Shown piece by piece: positions 39,974-48,651 of a DNA stretch of 64,000 nt. The notes below the pieces were generated by a model. The model saw only the letters and a program-made list of their open reading frames with translations, made no database searches and was not told the origin of the DNA. Origin of the DNA: Verrucomicrobiaceae bacterium (lineage in GTDB: Bacteria; Verrucomicrobiota; Verrucomicrobiia; Verrucomicrobiales; Akkermansiaceae); NCBI GenBank assembly GCA_027491155.1, contig JAIXWR010000009.1:1-64000 (forward strand). Reading direction: 5' to 3'. Both the position numbers and the translations under genes were made by a program. The stretch's first letter is position 1, and each line of letters begins with the position of its first letter.

Positions 39974-42214
39974 GTGGTAAAGCTTCTTTCCAGCGCTGCG
40001 GTGGGGTTGGGGTTTTTTTTGTCTGCTGCGTGCTTCCCACTACTTTGTAGCCTCGGGGGTTCGGTGGAAATCTGGAATTGGGGGCCAGGTTTGATGGGAT
40101 GCGGTGCGGTCGTCGCATCCCTCCTTCTCACCCGGCGTTTGCGCGCGTCGTGTGGGTGGGATTGGCATTTCATCGGGATTACCGGAGTTCTGGCGGTGCT
40201 GGGATGGAAAGCTGCACTTTCCCCGATTGAGTCAGCGGGTGCCCGTGATCTGGTGCTGATCACATTCGCGCTAGCCGGTTACCTGATCGGTCGTGCTCAA
40301 GATGCGAACCATTCACGCGCCCTGTTGTTGGGATTGTTGGTCGTGGTTTCAGGGAATTCGACGGTGGCCATCATCCAATGTTCCGTCCCAGATTGGAATC
40401 CGATCTACCCCGGCAGGGCGGCAGACTTTCCATCGGGCTTTTTTTCCCACTACAATCACGCCGCGAACTTCGGTCTTGGTTCCGCCGGGCTCTTCTTGTC
40501 CGCGATGATCCGCAGCCAGCGCGCTTCGAAGGCTCTTTCCGGATTCGGCTTGGTCGCTTCCCTCCTGATGGTGCTGCTAAGTCTTTCGCGGGGTGGAAAT
40601 CTGGCGCTTGTATGCGTTCTGGTGGCTGCTGTGTTCCTGTTCTCCGCGAAGCTGAGGCGCAGGGGAAGCAATGTTTGGTTGTTGTGGGCGGCGGTCGTGA
40701 CCGCGGGCCTTTTGATCGGGCCCCTCGTGATGCTCGCTGTCAGCCGGGTCGCAGGCTTGCGCAGCAATGTGGTCCAGGAAGGCGGGTTCGCTGACGGTGG
40801 CCGCTTGTCCTTCTACGACGCGGCCTGGAAGCTTTTTCTCCAACGTCCTTTAACTGGAGGAGGCGCGGGAAGTTTTGGCAGTGATGTTTATCAAGTTCTA
40901 CCATCGGATTTCAAATTAGCGGCCGAGCCCGAAATGGTTCATAACGAGATCCTTCAGTTATTGGTAGATTATGGTGCGCCGTGCGCCATCGTTCTTATAT
41001 TTTTAATATTTGTGCCGATAGTCCGGCAGTGTACAAGGTATCAGTTGGGTCGTAGTTCCGGTGGAGGGGTCTGGGAGTCGATCGGGTTGGCGGGAATGTT
41101 GATTCAGTCGAATTTTGACTTTGTTTTTCACGTGGCGCCCTGCACCTTCTTGCTGGCATTGATTCTAGGAAGGATAAGCCGTCCCCGCCGCCTTCGAGCG
41201 GCCGGCGATGAATGGGAACTGGTCCACGGGATTTCCCGGCTGCGAGCTGAGGAGTATTATCAGGAGGCGCGCGCCGCTGAGGCTAGAGCAGAAGGCCGTG
41301 ATGCTTTCATTGCAGCAGTGAAGGGCTATGCGAGCGCCTTCCTCGCCGGCCGCAAAAGGTCGGAGTTCAGGTTGATCGTTCTACTGCTTTCTTCGCAAGA
41401 CGAGATCTGGCATCGCCATGCGAACGAACTCGTGCTACGGGAGAAAATGTCTGATCGAAAGGGCATGGCAGAGGTCATGAGGCGGATCGTGGAGGATTGC
41501 CTGGAACGTGGCGCGGTTCGGTGGGAGCCCGAGAAGAGCCGGGAGTGGCCGGGATCGCCGAATCGGCCCGGCTGGGGCAGAGCGCTGCGACGTCTCGGCG
41601 TTGCGATCATCGCAATTGCACTGATGGCGGCTGGCGCCCGTTTGACGGAATTCTCAGTGGCGTTGTGGAATCCGATCTATCATCCCGAGGGCATGAGCCC
41701 GGCCCGCCGCTTCGAGGCCCTGGTTTTGGTTCAAGAAAAGGCACCGTTCCTGGGGATCGAGCGCAAGGTGCTTGCCGCGTTCATCGAGCGCTTATACGCG
41801 TTCTCCTCCTTGGAGGCGCGGGAATTTTGGGCAACTTCATCCTACAAGCGACTGCTCAGCACGTCAGCCGCTGCCGATCACGATCCAGTGGTGGCATTGC
41901 AGCTCGCAACCGTGGCAGGCTGGGCGTGTGAGCAGAAGGAAGCGCTTTTCCTCTATGATCAGGCCATCTACCGTCAGTCAGTCCACGAACGGATCTTCAT
42001 GGCGCACTTTTTCAAGGGCGAATATTTTCAGGATCTCATGGTGTCATCCGCCGCCGAAGAAGACATGGAGCGATCGCGGAGCTACGCCATGCTGGCGACG
42101 CATGAATTTCAGCGTAGCCTTGAACTGGCACCATTTGGTGGAGTCCACCATCAGCGTCGCCAGGAACTCCTGCTTTCGTGCGAAGAGGTCTTGGCGGTCG
42201 GGAGTCCTCGATAG
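39974..42214 (+). CDS. Wzy_C family ligase/polymerase-like protein (GTG start)
   Basis: 746 residues from GTG 39974-39976. Residues 1-400 have ten or more TM helices with FFSHYNHAANFGLGSAGL and LSLSRGGNLALV, then the Wzy_C loop FLQRPLTGGGAGSFG and EMVHNEILQLLVDYGAP. The C-terminal 300 residues contain another TM near 555 and a helical, TPR-like soluble domain (RFEALVLVQEKAPFLGIERK, EALFLYDQAIYRQS). Same architecture as the protein at 6081-8099. Likely polymerises or transfers EPS units in the inner membrane. It follows the PEP-CTERM gene by 87 bp without a visible terminator. Confidence 0.82.
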   Translation: MVKLLSSAAVGLGFFLSAACFPLLCSLGGSVEIWNWGPGLMGCGAVVASLLLTRRLRASCGWDWHFIGITGVLAVLGWKAALSPIESAGARDLVLITFALAGYLIGRAQDANHSRALLLGLLVVVSGNSTVAIIQCSVPDWNPIYPGRAADFPSGFFSHYNHAANFGLGSAGLFLSAMIRSQRASKALSGFGLVASLLMVLLSLSRGGNLALVCVLVAAVFLFSAKLRRRGSNVWLLWAAVVTAGLLIGPLVMLAVSRVAGLRSNVVQEGGFADGGRLSFYDAAWKLFLQRPLTGGGAGSFGSDVYQVLPSDFKLAAEPEMVHNEILQLLVDYGAPCAIVLIFLIFVPIVRQCTRYQLGRSSGGGVWESIGLAGMLIQSNFDFVFHVAPCTFLLALILGRISRPRRLRAAGDEWELVHGISRLRAEEYYQEARAAEARAEGRDAFIAAVKGYASAFLAGRKRSEFRLIVLLLSSQDEIWHRHANELVLREKMSDRKGMAEVMRRIVEDCLERGAVRWEPEKSREWPGSPNRPGWGRALRRLGVAIIAIALMAAGARLTEFSVALWNPIYHPEGMSPARRFEALVLVQEKAPFLGIERKVLAAFIERLYAFSSLEAREFWATSSYKRLLSTSAAADHDPVVALQLATVAGWACEQKEALFLYDQAIYRQSVHERIFMAHFFKGEYFQDLMVSSAAEEDMERSRSYAMLATHEFQRSLELAPFGGVHHQRRQELLLSCEEVLAVGSPR

Positions 42215-42332
42215 GAATCTCGCTGCTGGCGGCGGGTTGGCTTGGGGATAAAACACTGATTCGGGTCGCGCAGCCGTATGGCCGCCACTGAAGGCAGCGG
42301 CCCGGCGGGTCTCCCTTCTTGGGGTGGTTTAG

Positions 42333-42345
42333 TGCAAATTTTGCA
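42333..42345. promoter_or_regulatory. Palindromic operator candidate TGCAA-ATT-TTGCA before the NO operon
   Basis: Perfect half-sites identical to the 6036 copy, 82 bp upstream of the FIST gene. GG-N10-GC overlaps the left half-site here too. The 42215-42426 gap holds nothing else, so this is the main candidate control site for the seven-gene NO operon. Confidence 0.75.
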
Positions 42346-42426
42346 CACATCGCCCTCCTGATCTGGAATCAACCCACTAGCGATCAAGCTGCAAATCACT
42401 TACACTACCCCTGCACTCCCCCAAAA

Positions 42427-43632
42427 ATGCTCACATTTCACTCTGCCTCAGCCCGTATTGTCGACTCGCGCCGCGCCATTGCCGATTGTCTCGAAGCTGC
42501 GTGCGGCGACCGCTCCGCCGACATCGACCTTCTGATCATCCACGCATCCATGGGTCACGACTTCCATGTTTTGGCCCGAGAAGCAGCGGCATTGGCCCCG
42601 CGGGCCAGGATCGTCGGAGCCTCCTGCTGCGGTGTGGTGGGCTCCGAGGGCGTCAGCGAGTCGCTCAAGGACATCGCGATAATGGCGGTTCAAGGACCTG
42701 AGGTGGCCGTCGCCCACGTTGACGACATCCGCGGAGACAACAGTGCCTCGCGGGCGCGGTCACTGGCGGGCGAGCTCAAAAGCAGTCTACCGCTCGTCAA
42801 CATGGTCTTTTTCATGGCCTCGGGTATCGACATCGACAACGACGCCTGCATCGCCGCGATCGAAGCCGAATTGGGCCCCGAAGTAACGATCTTCGGCGCG
42901 ACCTCCGCCGACAACATGCGCGGCGTCACCAGCTTTCAGATCTTCGGGACCGAAGTCTTCTCCCATTCGGCCTGGCTCGTTGGCTTCGCCGACCCCACAC
43001 TCTCCGTCGAAACCCAGGCAAGCCACGGCTTCATCGCGGTCGGCGAGCCGCTCGTTGTTACCCGGTCCGACGGCAACCGGATCGGGGAGCTTAACGGCCG
43101 CCCAGCCTGGGCCGAATATACCCGGAGGCTCGGCCTCGCAGAGGATGCCATCTGCGCCGAAACAATCCCTATTGGAGCCCTCGCCGAGGAATTGAGCGAC
43201 TCGCTCGCCGACGAATACGGCAACCGCCACATCCTCAGGGTGATCACCCGCCGCGACGATGACGGCACCATTTACTACCCGACTACCGTGGCCGAAGGAT
43301 CCCGCCTCTGGCTGACCTTGCGGGATGAACAGCGGATCTTCGATGACCTTGACCGCATGATGCACTCCTTGTCGGCGCGCATCGGGAGCTCGGAGATCGC
43401 CGCCGTCTTCCATGCCGACTGCCTTGCCCGGGGCCGCCATTTCTTCCATCGCATTCTCAAGGAGGAATTGGTCTCCCGCATGCAACAGCCGCTGGCCCGC
43501 GAGGGACGCATCCCGCCTTGGCTGGGCATGTATGGATTCGGCGAGTTCGCACGTCTCGGCGGTCGCAACACCTTTCACAACTACACCACCGCCATCTATA
43601 CGCTGTGCCGGCGCCAGCCGGCCATGGCTTGA
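42427..43632 (+). CDS. FIST-domain sensor protein (NosP-like)
   Basis: 401 residues from ATG 42427-42429; the frame upstream to 42319 spans the operator and is not used. FIST_N: LLIIHASMGHDFHVLAREA, ARIVGASCCGVVGSEGV, VVFFMASGIDIDND-like and FGATSADNM. FIST_C: AAVFHADCLARGRHFF, PWLGMYGFGEFARLGGRNTFHNYTT with the family His near residue 384. FIST proteins encoded beside hybrid histidine kinases are known as NosP, haem-binding NO sensors that inhibit their kinase. The next gene, 11 bp downstream, is such a kinase. Haem binding cannot be read from the sequence and FIST proteins also sense amino acids or other ligands. Confidence 0.88.
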   Translation: MLTFHSASARIVDSRRAIADCLEAACGDRSADIDLLIIHASMGHDFHVLAREAAALAPRARIVGASCCGVVGSEGVSESLKDIAIMAVQGPEVAVAHVDDIRGDNSASRARSLAGELKSSLPLVNMVFFMASGIDIDNDACIAAIEAELGPEVTIFGATSADNMRGVTSFQIFGTEVFSHSAWLVGFADPTLSVETQASHGFIAVGEPLVVTRSDGNRIGELNGRPAWAEYTRRLGLAEDAICAETIPIGALAEELSDSLADEYGNRHILRVITRRDDDGTIYYPTTVAEGSRLWLTLRDEQRIFDDLDRMMHSLSARIGSSEIAAVFHADCLARGRHFFHRILKEELVSRMQQPLAREGRIPPWLGMYGFGEFARLGGRNTFHNYTTAIYTLCRRQPAMA

Positions 43633-43643
43633 GCTGACCGGAC

Positions 43644-45818
43644 ATGGAAACGGGAGACCCTATGGCGGATCAGGAGCTCGCACGACTGTGCAAGGAGAAC
43701 GCCTTCCTTTCGCAGCGTCTTTCCCGCTTGTCGCACCTCCAGGCGGAGCTGGCCGAGGCCCGCCACCAGATCGACCAGATCACCCGCCGCTTCCGCCGCA
43801 TGCAGGACTTCATGCGCCACGCCGTGCGGACCGAATCACGGAGCGAACTCGCCGCCCTGACCTGCGAGGCCGTGGTCGACATCCTCGACTGCGAGCTCGG
43901 CCTCCTCTGGTGCCTGCGCTGCGCGCAGGGCCGGAACAGCCTCTACATCTCACCCGGGCCGCCACTTCTCCCGGCCACCATCGACGATCTCGCCGCCTGG
44001 GCCGAAGCATGGACCGAAGGCCGCGACCACCCGCTCCCCGTATCGCTGGATTTCCACGACCACCTCATCGCGCCCGTCCTTGATGACGAAGGCAACCCCA
44101 CCGGCATCCTCATCGCCGCCAACACCACCGCCAAGGCCGGCATCCACGGCCCCTTCGACGAGGCGGCCATGCGTTCCTTCGCCGCCTTCGCGGGGCAGGT
44201 CGGCGCGATCATGGAAAGCCGCCGCCGCCGCGAGATGATCAACGCGCAGATCGAAGCCATCCGCCTCTCCGAAGAGCGCCTCTCCCTAGCCCTTCAAGGT
44301 AGCAATGTCGGCCTTTGGGACTGGGACTTCCGGTCGAACCGGGTGTTTTATTCGGAGCAGTGGAAGAAACAGCTCGGATACTCCGGAGACGAGATCTCGG
44401 ACGCGCTTTCCGAATGGTCGGACCGCCTCCACCCCGACGACCGTGCCGCAGCCTTGTCCCAGGGTTTCGATTTCTTCCGATCCGGAACCCGCACCTACTC
44501 CGGAGTCTTCCGTCTCCGCCACCGCGACGGCAACTGGCGCTGGATCGCGGCCACGGGATTTGTCGTTCGCGGTGCCGACGACAAGCCGCGCCGCGCCGTG
44601 GGCACCCACATCGACATCACCGCTTACAAGGAACTCGAGGAACGGCTGCGCTCCGCCAAGGAACAGGCCGAGCGCGCCAACCGGGCCAAAAGCGGCTTCC
44701 TCGCGAAGATCAGCCACGAGATCCGGACGCCGCTCAACGGCATGATCGGCAGTTTCCAGCTCCTCAGCGGTAGCCGAATTGACGACGAACAACGCAAGAT
44801 GGTGGAACTCGGCGAAACCTCGGGCCGCTGGATCATGGATATCATCGGGGAGAGCCTCGATCTCGCCCGCATCGAGGCCGGAAAACTTGTTCTCGCCTCC
44901 GAACCTTTCGACATTAGTGTCATCCTCGCCGAGGTGATTGAGATCAAGCGCGCCAAAGCCGCCGCAAAAGGCGTCCGGATCCGCTGCGTGGTCCCCCCGG
45001 GGCTGCCGGCCAGCGTCCTCGGCGATTCCGGGCGCTTCCGCCAGATTGTCACAAACCTCGTCGGCAATGCTATCAAGTTCACCGAGCGCGGCACCATCAC
45101 GGTGGGTCTACGCCGCGCCCGTCCGACCGACGACACCGCAGTCCCGCGGATCGAACTCATCGTTGCCGACACCGGGATCGGCATCCCCGAAGAGCTCGCC
45201 GAAGCGGTGTTCCAACCCTTCCTGCAGATCCAGCCGAACGACGGCAGCTTCAGCGAAGGTATCGGACTCGGCCTCTCGATCACCCGCGAGCTCGTATCGC
45301 TGATGCGGGGCAGCCTCGGCGTCACCCGCCGCCGCCGCGGCTCCCGCTTCGTCGTAACCCTCCCCCTCCAAGATGCCCCCGCGCACTCGGCGGCACCGCC
45401 ATCCGTCGCGCCGCCGCGCACCCGCTTCGAAGGATCGGTGCTCCTCGTCGAAGACGACCCGATCTCCCGCAAAGTCGGGACCCTGATGATCCAGCGCCGT
45501 GGCCTGCGCGTGGACACCGCGGCCGACGGCGGCGAAGGACTGCGCCTCCTGCTCGCCGGACACTACGACCTCGCCTTCGTCGATTGCTGGATGCCGGTGC
45601 TCGACGGACTCGCCATGACCCGCGGATTCCGCGAACAGGCCCACCCCGCCCGCCGCGGGATGCCGATCATCGCGCTCAGCGCGAACACCCAGCCCTCCGA
45701 CATCGCCGCCAGCCGCGCGGCCGGCATGGACCACTACCTGACAAAGCCTCTGATGGACGAAGCCCTGCTCGACTGCTTGAATCGTTTCGCTCCAGCCTCC
45801 GAGCGCCCGCCGCCCTGA
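43644..45818 (+). CDS. GAF-PAS hybrid histidine kinase (NahK-like partner of the FIST protein)
   Basis: 724 residues (ATG 43662 alternative). A coiled N-terminus is followed by a GAF-like domain (residues 60-195), a PAS domain (residues 210-330, GLWDWDFRSNRVFYSEQW to HRDGNWRWIAATGF), HisKA with phospho-His near residue 358 (KISHEIRTPLNG), HATPase with NLVGNAIKF, ADTGIGIP and GIGLGLSI, and a receiver with Asp near residue 647 (LAFVDCWMPVLDG). No TM helix, so cytoplasmic. Placed directly after the FIST gene, like NosP-NahK pairs. The receiver is expected to pass phosphate through the HPt protein encoded two genes later. Confidence 0.92.
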   Translation: METGDPMADQELARLCKENAFLSQRLSRLSHLQAELAEARHQIDQITRRFRRMQDFMRHAVRTESRSELAALTCEAVVDILDCELGLLWCLRCAQGRNSLYISPGPPLLPATIDDLAAWAEAWTEGRDHPLPVSLDFHDHLIAPVLDDEGNPTGILIAANTTAKAGIHGPFDEAAMRSFAAFAGQVGAIMESRRRREMINAQIEAIRLSEERLSLALQGSNVGLWDWDFRSNRVFYSEQWKKQLGYSGDEISDALSEWSDRLHPDDRAAALSQGFDFFRSGTRTYSGVFRLRHRDGNWRWIAATGFVVRGADDKPRRAVGTHIDITAYKELEERLRSAKEQAERANRAKSGFLAKISHEIRTPLNGMIGSFQLLSGSRIDDEQRKMVELGETSGRWIMDIIGESLDLARIEAGKLVLASEPFDISVILAEVIEIKRAKAAAKGVRIRCVVPPGLPASVLGDSGRFRQIVTNLVGNAIKFTERGTITVGLRRARPTDDTAVPRIELIVADTGIGIPEELAEAVFQPFLQIQPNDGSFSEGIGLGLSITRELVSLMRGSLGVTRRRRGSRFVVTLPLQDAPAHSAAPPSVAPPRTRFEGSVLLVEDDPISRKVGTLMIQRRGLRVDTAADGGEGLRLLLAGHYDLAFVDCWMPVLDGLAMTRGFREQAHPARRGMPIIALSANTQPSDIAASRAAGMDHYLTKPLMDEALLDCLNRFAPASERPPP

Positions 45819-45896
45819 GCTTCCGCCACCCGCTTTCCCGCTGTCACCCACGCCGACCCCACCCTTCCCCCTGCTGCAACACCCACCGCCAGGGAA

Positions 45897-47243
45897 ATGA
45901 CCCAAAGCACCCGCAAGCCCCGCCTTCTCATCGTTGAGGACGATCCCGTCACCGCAGAACTGATTTCCCACGCAGCTCTAAAGAACGGCTACGTTCCGAT
46001 CATTCGTGCGACGGCCGAAGCCACCCGCGCCACGAACCTCGGAGAGGTATCCGCGGCACTCCTCGATCTCCAACTGCCGGACGGCGACGGCTTCGACATC
46101 CTCAGCTTCGCCCGCCGGCACCACCCGGAGCTGCCCTGCTTCGTTCTCACCGCCCGCGACTGCGCGGAGTCCGCCGTTTCCGCCCTCAAGGCGGGTGCGC
46201 TCGACTATTTCACCAAGCCCTTCGAGCCGGCTCGGATCTTCGCCTCGCTGCGCGGGGTGCTCGGCTCCGCTCCCGGCAAACCCAGCGCTTCGGAACCACC
46301 GGTCACCGGAGACTGGAAAAGCCTGGCGATGGTCGGCCTCGAGCGCGCCGCCGCAGCAGCAGCCAACAATCACTCCCCCATTCTGTTGGTCGGGGAACCC
46401 GGCTGCGGCAAACGCGCGCTTGCCGCCTCCATCCACGGCCGGAGCCGCCGCGCCGGCCATCCCTTCGCCTCGGTCGACAGCCGCTCCCTCGATCCCGTCG
46501 CGCTCGAGCAGGAGCTGTTCGGCGGGGAAATCCGGCAGCCTTCCGGTCGCAGCGTCCGCAAGCGGGGCAAGATCGAAATGACCCACGGCGGAACCCTCTT
46601 CATCCAGAACATCGAGCGCCTTCCCCCGTCGCTCCAGAGCCGTCTCCTCGACGCCCTCGAAATGCGGGTGGAAGCTGGCCTCGCTCCCTGGTCGGACTTC
46701 CGTCTGATCGCCTCCGCCGAAGAAGCGCTCGAGCCCCGCGTCGCAGCCGGCACCTTCCGCCGCGATCTGTTCTTCCGCCTTGCCATCACCATCCTCCACG
46801 TCCCCCGCCTGCGAGACATCCCGGAAGACCTTCCCGCCTGGTGCGACCGGCTCTTGACCGAGATCTGCCTGGAGCGCCGCTGCCGGCGTCCCCTTCTCAC
46901 CCGCGGGGCCAAGGAAGCACTCCTCGACCATCCTTGGCCCGGCAACCTCGACGAACTTCGCCAGGTGCTGGATCACGCGGTTTCCAAAGCCGGCAGCGGC
47001 ATCATCGGCATCGAGGAATTGCCATCCGGAGTTCCTTCCCCATCCCCGTCTTCCGGGGCCGACCAACTGATCGGCTTCGCCCGGATGGACGACCTCGAAC
47101 GGGCGGCACTGGTCGCGGCACTGGAGGCCAGCAACGGCAACCGCCGCCGCGCCGCCAAGCGCCTCGGCGTCAGCATCCGCACCATCTACAACATGATCGA
47201 CCGCCACGACCTGCGCACCTCCGCAAAACCCTCCGACGCGTAA
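45897..47243 (+). CDS. NtrC-like response regulator without GAFTGA
   Basis: 448 residues. Receiver with VEDDP, phosphoacceptor Asp near residue 57 (LLDLQLPDGDG) and Lys in YFTKPF. The AAA+-like part has Walker A GEPGCGKRA and the ELFGGE start of the sigma-54 interaction segment, but IRQPSGRSV replaces GAFTGA, and Walker B is FIQNIERL instead of FLDEI. The arginine-finger region FRRDLFFRL is kept. The C-terminal Fis-type HTH is GNRRRAAKRLGVSIRTIYNM, nearly the same as in the regulator at 8139-9575. Best read as a phosphorylation-controlled DNA-binding protein that does not work through ATP-driven sigma-54 activation. Output regulator of the NO operon; its TAA overlaps the next ATG. Confidence 0.88.
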   Translation: MTQSTRKPRLLIVEDDPVTAELISHAALKNGYVPIIRATAEATRATNLGEVSAALLDLQLPDGDGFDILSFARRHHPELPCFVLTARDCAESAVSALKAGALDYFTKPFEPARIFASLRGVLGSAPGKPSASEPPVTGDWKSLAMVGLERAAAAAANNHSPILLVGEPGCGKRALAASIHGRSRRAGHPFASVDSRSLDPVALEQELFGGEIRQPSGRSVRKRGKIEMTHGGTLFIQNIERLPPSLQSRLLDALEMRVEAGLAPWSDFRLIASAEEALEPRVAAGTFRRDLFFRLAITILHVPRLRDIPEDLPAWCDRLLTEICLERRCRRPLLTRGAKEALLDHPWPGNLDELRQVLDHAVSKAGSGIIGIEELPSGVPSPSPSSGADQLIGFARMDDLERAALVAALEASNGNRRRAAKRLGVSIRTIYNMIDRHDLRTSAKPSDA

Positions 47244-47575
47244 TGATTCCCGACATCGACCCGCATCGCCTTCACCAACTCGGAGCACCGGAAGACCCCG
47301 GCGTGGTCGCGATCCTCCAGTGGTTCGTCGACACCCTGGAGGGTCGAGTCGCGGAGATCGCCACCGCAGCAACTGATTCCCCCGAGGCGCTCGCCCGACT
47401 GCTTCACCAGCTCGCCGGCTCTTCCGCCAATTGCGGGTTCGCGGCGGTGGCGGACTTCAGCCGCCGAGGCGAGGCCGATCCCGGTTCTTTCGAATCCGAC
47501 GCTCTTGCCGCTCTCGCCGAGCGCGCCATCTCCGCTTGGAGCCAACTTTGCGCCGAACCGCCAAACCGTCATTGA
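47243..47575 (+). CDS. HPt phosphotransfer protein
   Basis: 110 residues. Starts at ATG 47243-47245, overlapping the regulator stop (TAATG). The helical core carries ALARLLHQLAGSSANCGFAA, the HPt signature HxLxGSS with phospho-His near residue 55, followed by AVADFSRRGE and C-terminal helices. It could shuttle phosphate from the two hybrid kinases in the operon (43644 and 49203) to the response regulator encoded just upstream, completing both phosphorelays. Its stop TGA overlaps the TTG start of the NO synthase gene (TTGA), a second coupling point. Confidence 0.85.
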   Translation: MIPDIDPHRLHQLGAPEDPGVVAILQWFVDTLEGRVAEIATAATDSPEALARLLHQLAGSSANCGFAAVADFSRRGEADPGSFESDALAALAERAISAWSQLCAEPPNRH

Positions 47576-48570
47576 AAACCGCAGGCTTCCAGCCCCCCGC
47601 CGCAACCCGGCCTTCCAGCACGGAGCTCGCCGATCTCGCGCGGCTCGCCTGGCGCAACCACGCCCGCTGCATCGGCCGGCTGTTCTGGCAAAGCCTCGAA
47701 CTCCTCGACGCCCGCGCCGCCTCCTCGTCGCACGATGTGTTCGACGCATGCGTCCACCACCTCCGACACGCCACCAACGGCGGCCGCATCCGCTCCGCCA
47801 TCACGGTATTTGCCCCAGCCGTGGACGAAGACGACCGCGGCATCCGTATTTGGAACCGCCAGCTCGTCCGCTACGCCGGCTACCGCTCCCACAACGGCGA
47901 AATCCTCGGCGATCCCGCTCAGGTCGACTTCACCCGCGCCGCGATCGAACTCGGATGGCGCCCCCCGGCGGAGCGCGGGAGCTTCGACATCCTGCCGCTG
48001 GTGATCGGGATGCCCGGTCAAGCCCCGCGCATCTTCGAACTGCCCCACGACGCCGTCCTGGAGGTTCCGATCGTCCATCCGGAGTTCCCGTGGTTCGCCT
48101 CCCTCGGCCTCAAATGGCACGTCCTGCCCGTCGTCTCCGACATGGCCTTGGTCGGCGGCGGATTGCGCTACACCGCCGCTCCTTTCAGCGGCTTCTACAT
48201 GGGCACCGAGATCGCGTCCCGCAACCTTGGCGACACGGATCGCTATAACCGGCTTCCGACCATCGCCGACCGCATGGGCCTCGACCGCCGCTCCCGATCC
48301 ACTCTCTGGAAAGACCGCGCGCTGGTGGAGCTAAATACCGCCGTCCTGCATTCGTTCGATCTCGCCGGCGTGACCATCGTCGACCACCACACCGCCTCCC
48401 GACAGTTCATGCAACATGTCCGCAACGAGGAGTCTTGCGGTCGTGAAGTTCCCGGCGACTGGTCGTGGCTGGTGCCGCCCATGGCAAGCTCCGCCTGTCC
48501 GGTCTTCCACCGCTACTACGCCGACTCGCGCCCGGAACCCGCATTCGTCGCCCAACCATCCGCTTGGTAG
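47572..48570 (+). CDS. nos: Bacterial nitric oxide synthase oxygenase
   Basis: 332 residues from TTG 47572-47574, coupled to the HPt stop; a longer frame to 47431 overlaps the HPt gene and is unlikely. Haem-ligand Cys33 lies in AWRNHARCIGRLFW. VWELP/ELPHDAVLEVPIVHPEF, LGLKWHVLPVVSDM, then APFSGFYMGTEIASRNLGD with substrate-binding Glu213, LWKDRALVELNTAVLHSF, VDHHTASRQFMQH and PGDWSWLVPP are all NOS hallmarks. There is no reductase domain, so electrons must come from a separate flavodoxin or reductase. The N-terminus is about 40 residues shorter than Bacillus NOS, and Trp is Phe in the usual GWYMGTEI. It makes NO and citrulline from arginine, inside an operon that also encodes NO sensors. Confidence 0.95.
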   Translation: MKTAGFQPPAATRPSSTELADLARLAWRNHARCIGRLFWQSLELLDARAASSSHDVFDACVHHLRHATNGGRIRSAITVFAPAVDEDDRGIRIWNRQLVRYAGYRSHNGEILGDPAQVDFTRAAIELGWRPPAERGSFDILPLVIGMPGQAPRIFELPHDAVLEVPIVHPEFPWFASLGLKWHVLPVVSDMALVGGGLRYTAAPFSGFYMGTEIASRNLGDTDRYNRLPTIADRMGLDRRSRSTLWKDRALVELNTAVLHSFDLAGVTIVDHHTASRQFMQHVRNEESCGREVPGDWSWLVPPMASSACPVFHRYYADSRPEPAFVAQPSAW

Positions 48571-48651
48571 CGGCGGAAGGACCTCACTCCTGCCCTTAGA
48601 TTGATGATACCTGGGATTGACGCCCAACAAACCGTAATCAGACTCCCGCCG

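Noticed and set aside
4947-42214. Exosortase gene expected with two PEP-CTERM proteins
   Set aside because: None of the membrane proteins shows the exosortase pattern of catalytic Cys, Arg and His; those present are Wzy, Wzy_C, WecA, Wzx and acyltransferase types.
45978-47372. Large minus-strand frames opposite the kinases and regulator
   Set aside because: Shadow frames; plus-strand frames contain complete kinase and receiver motifs.
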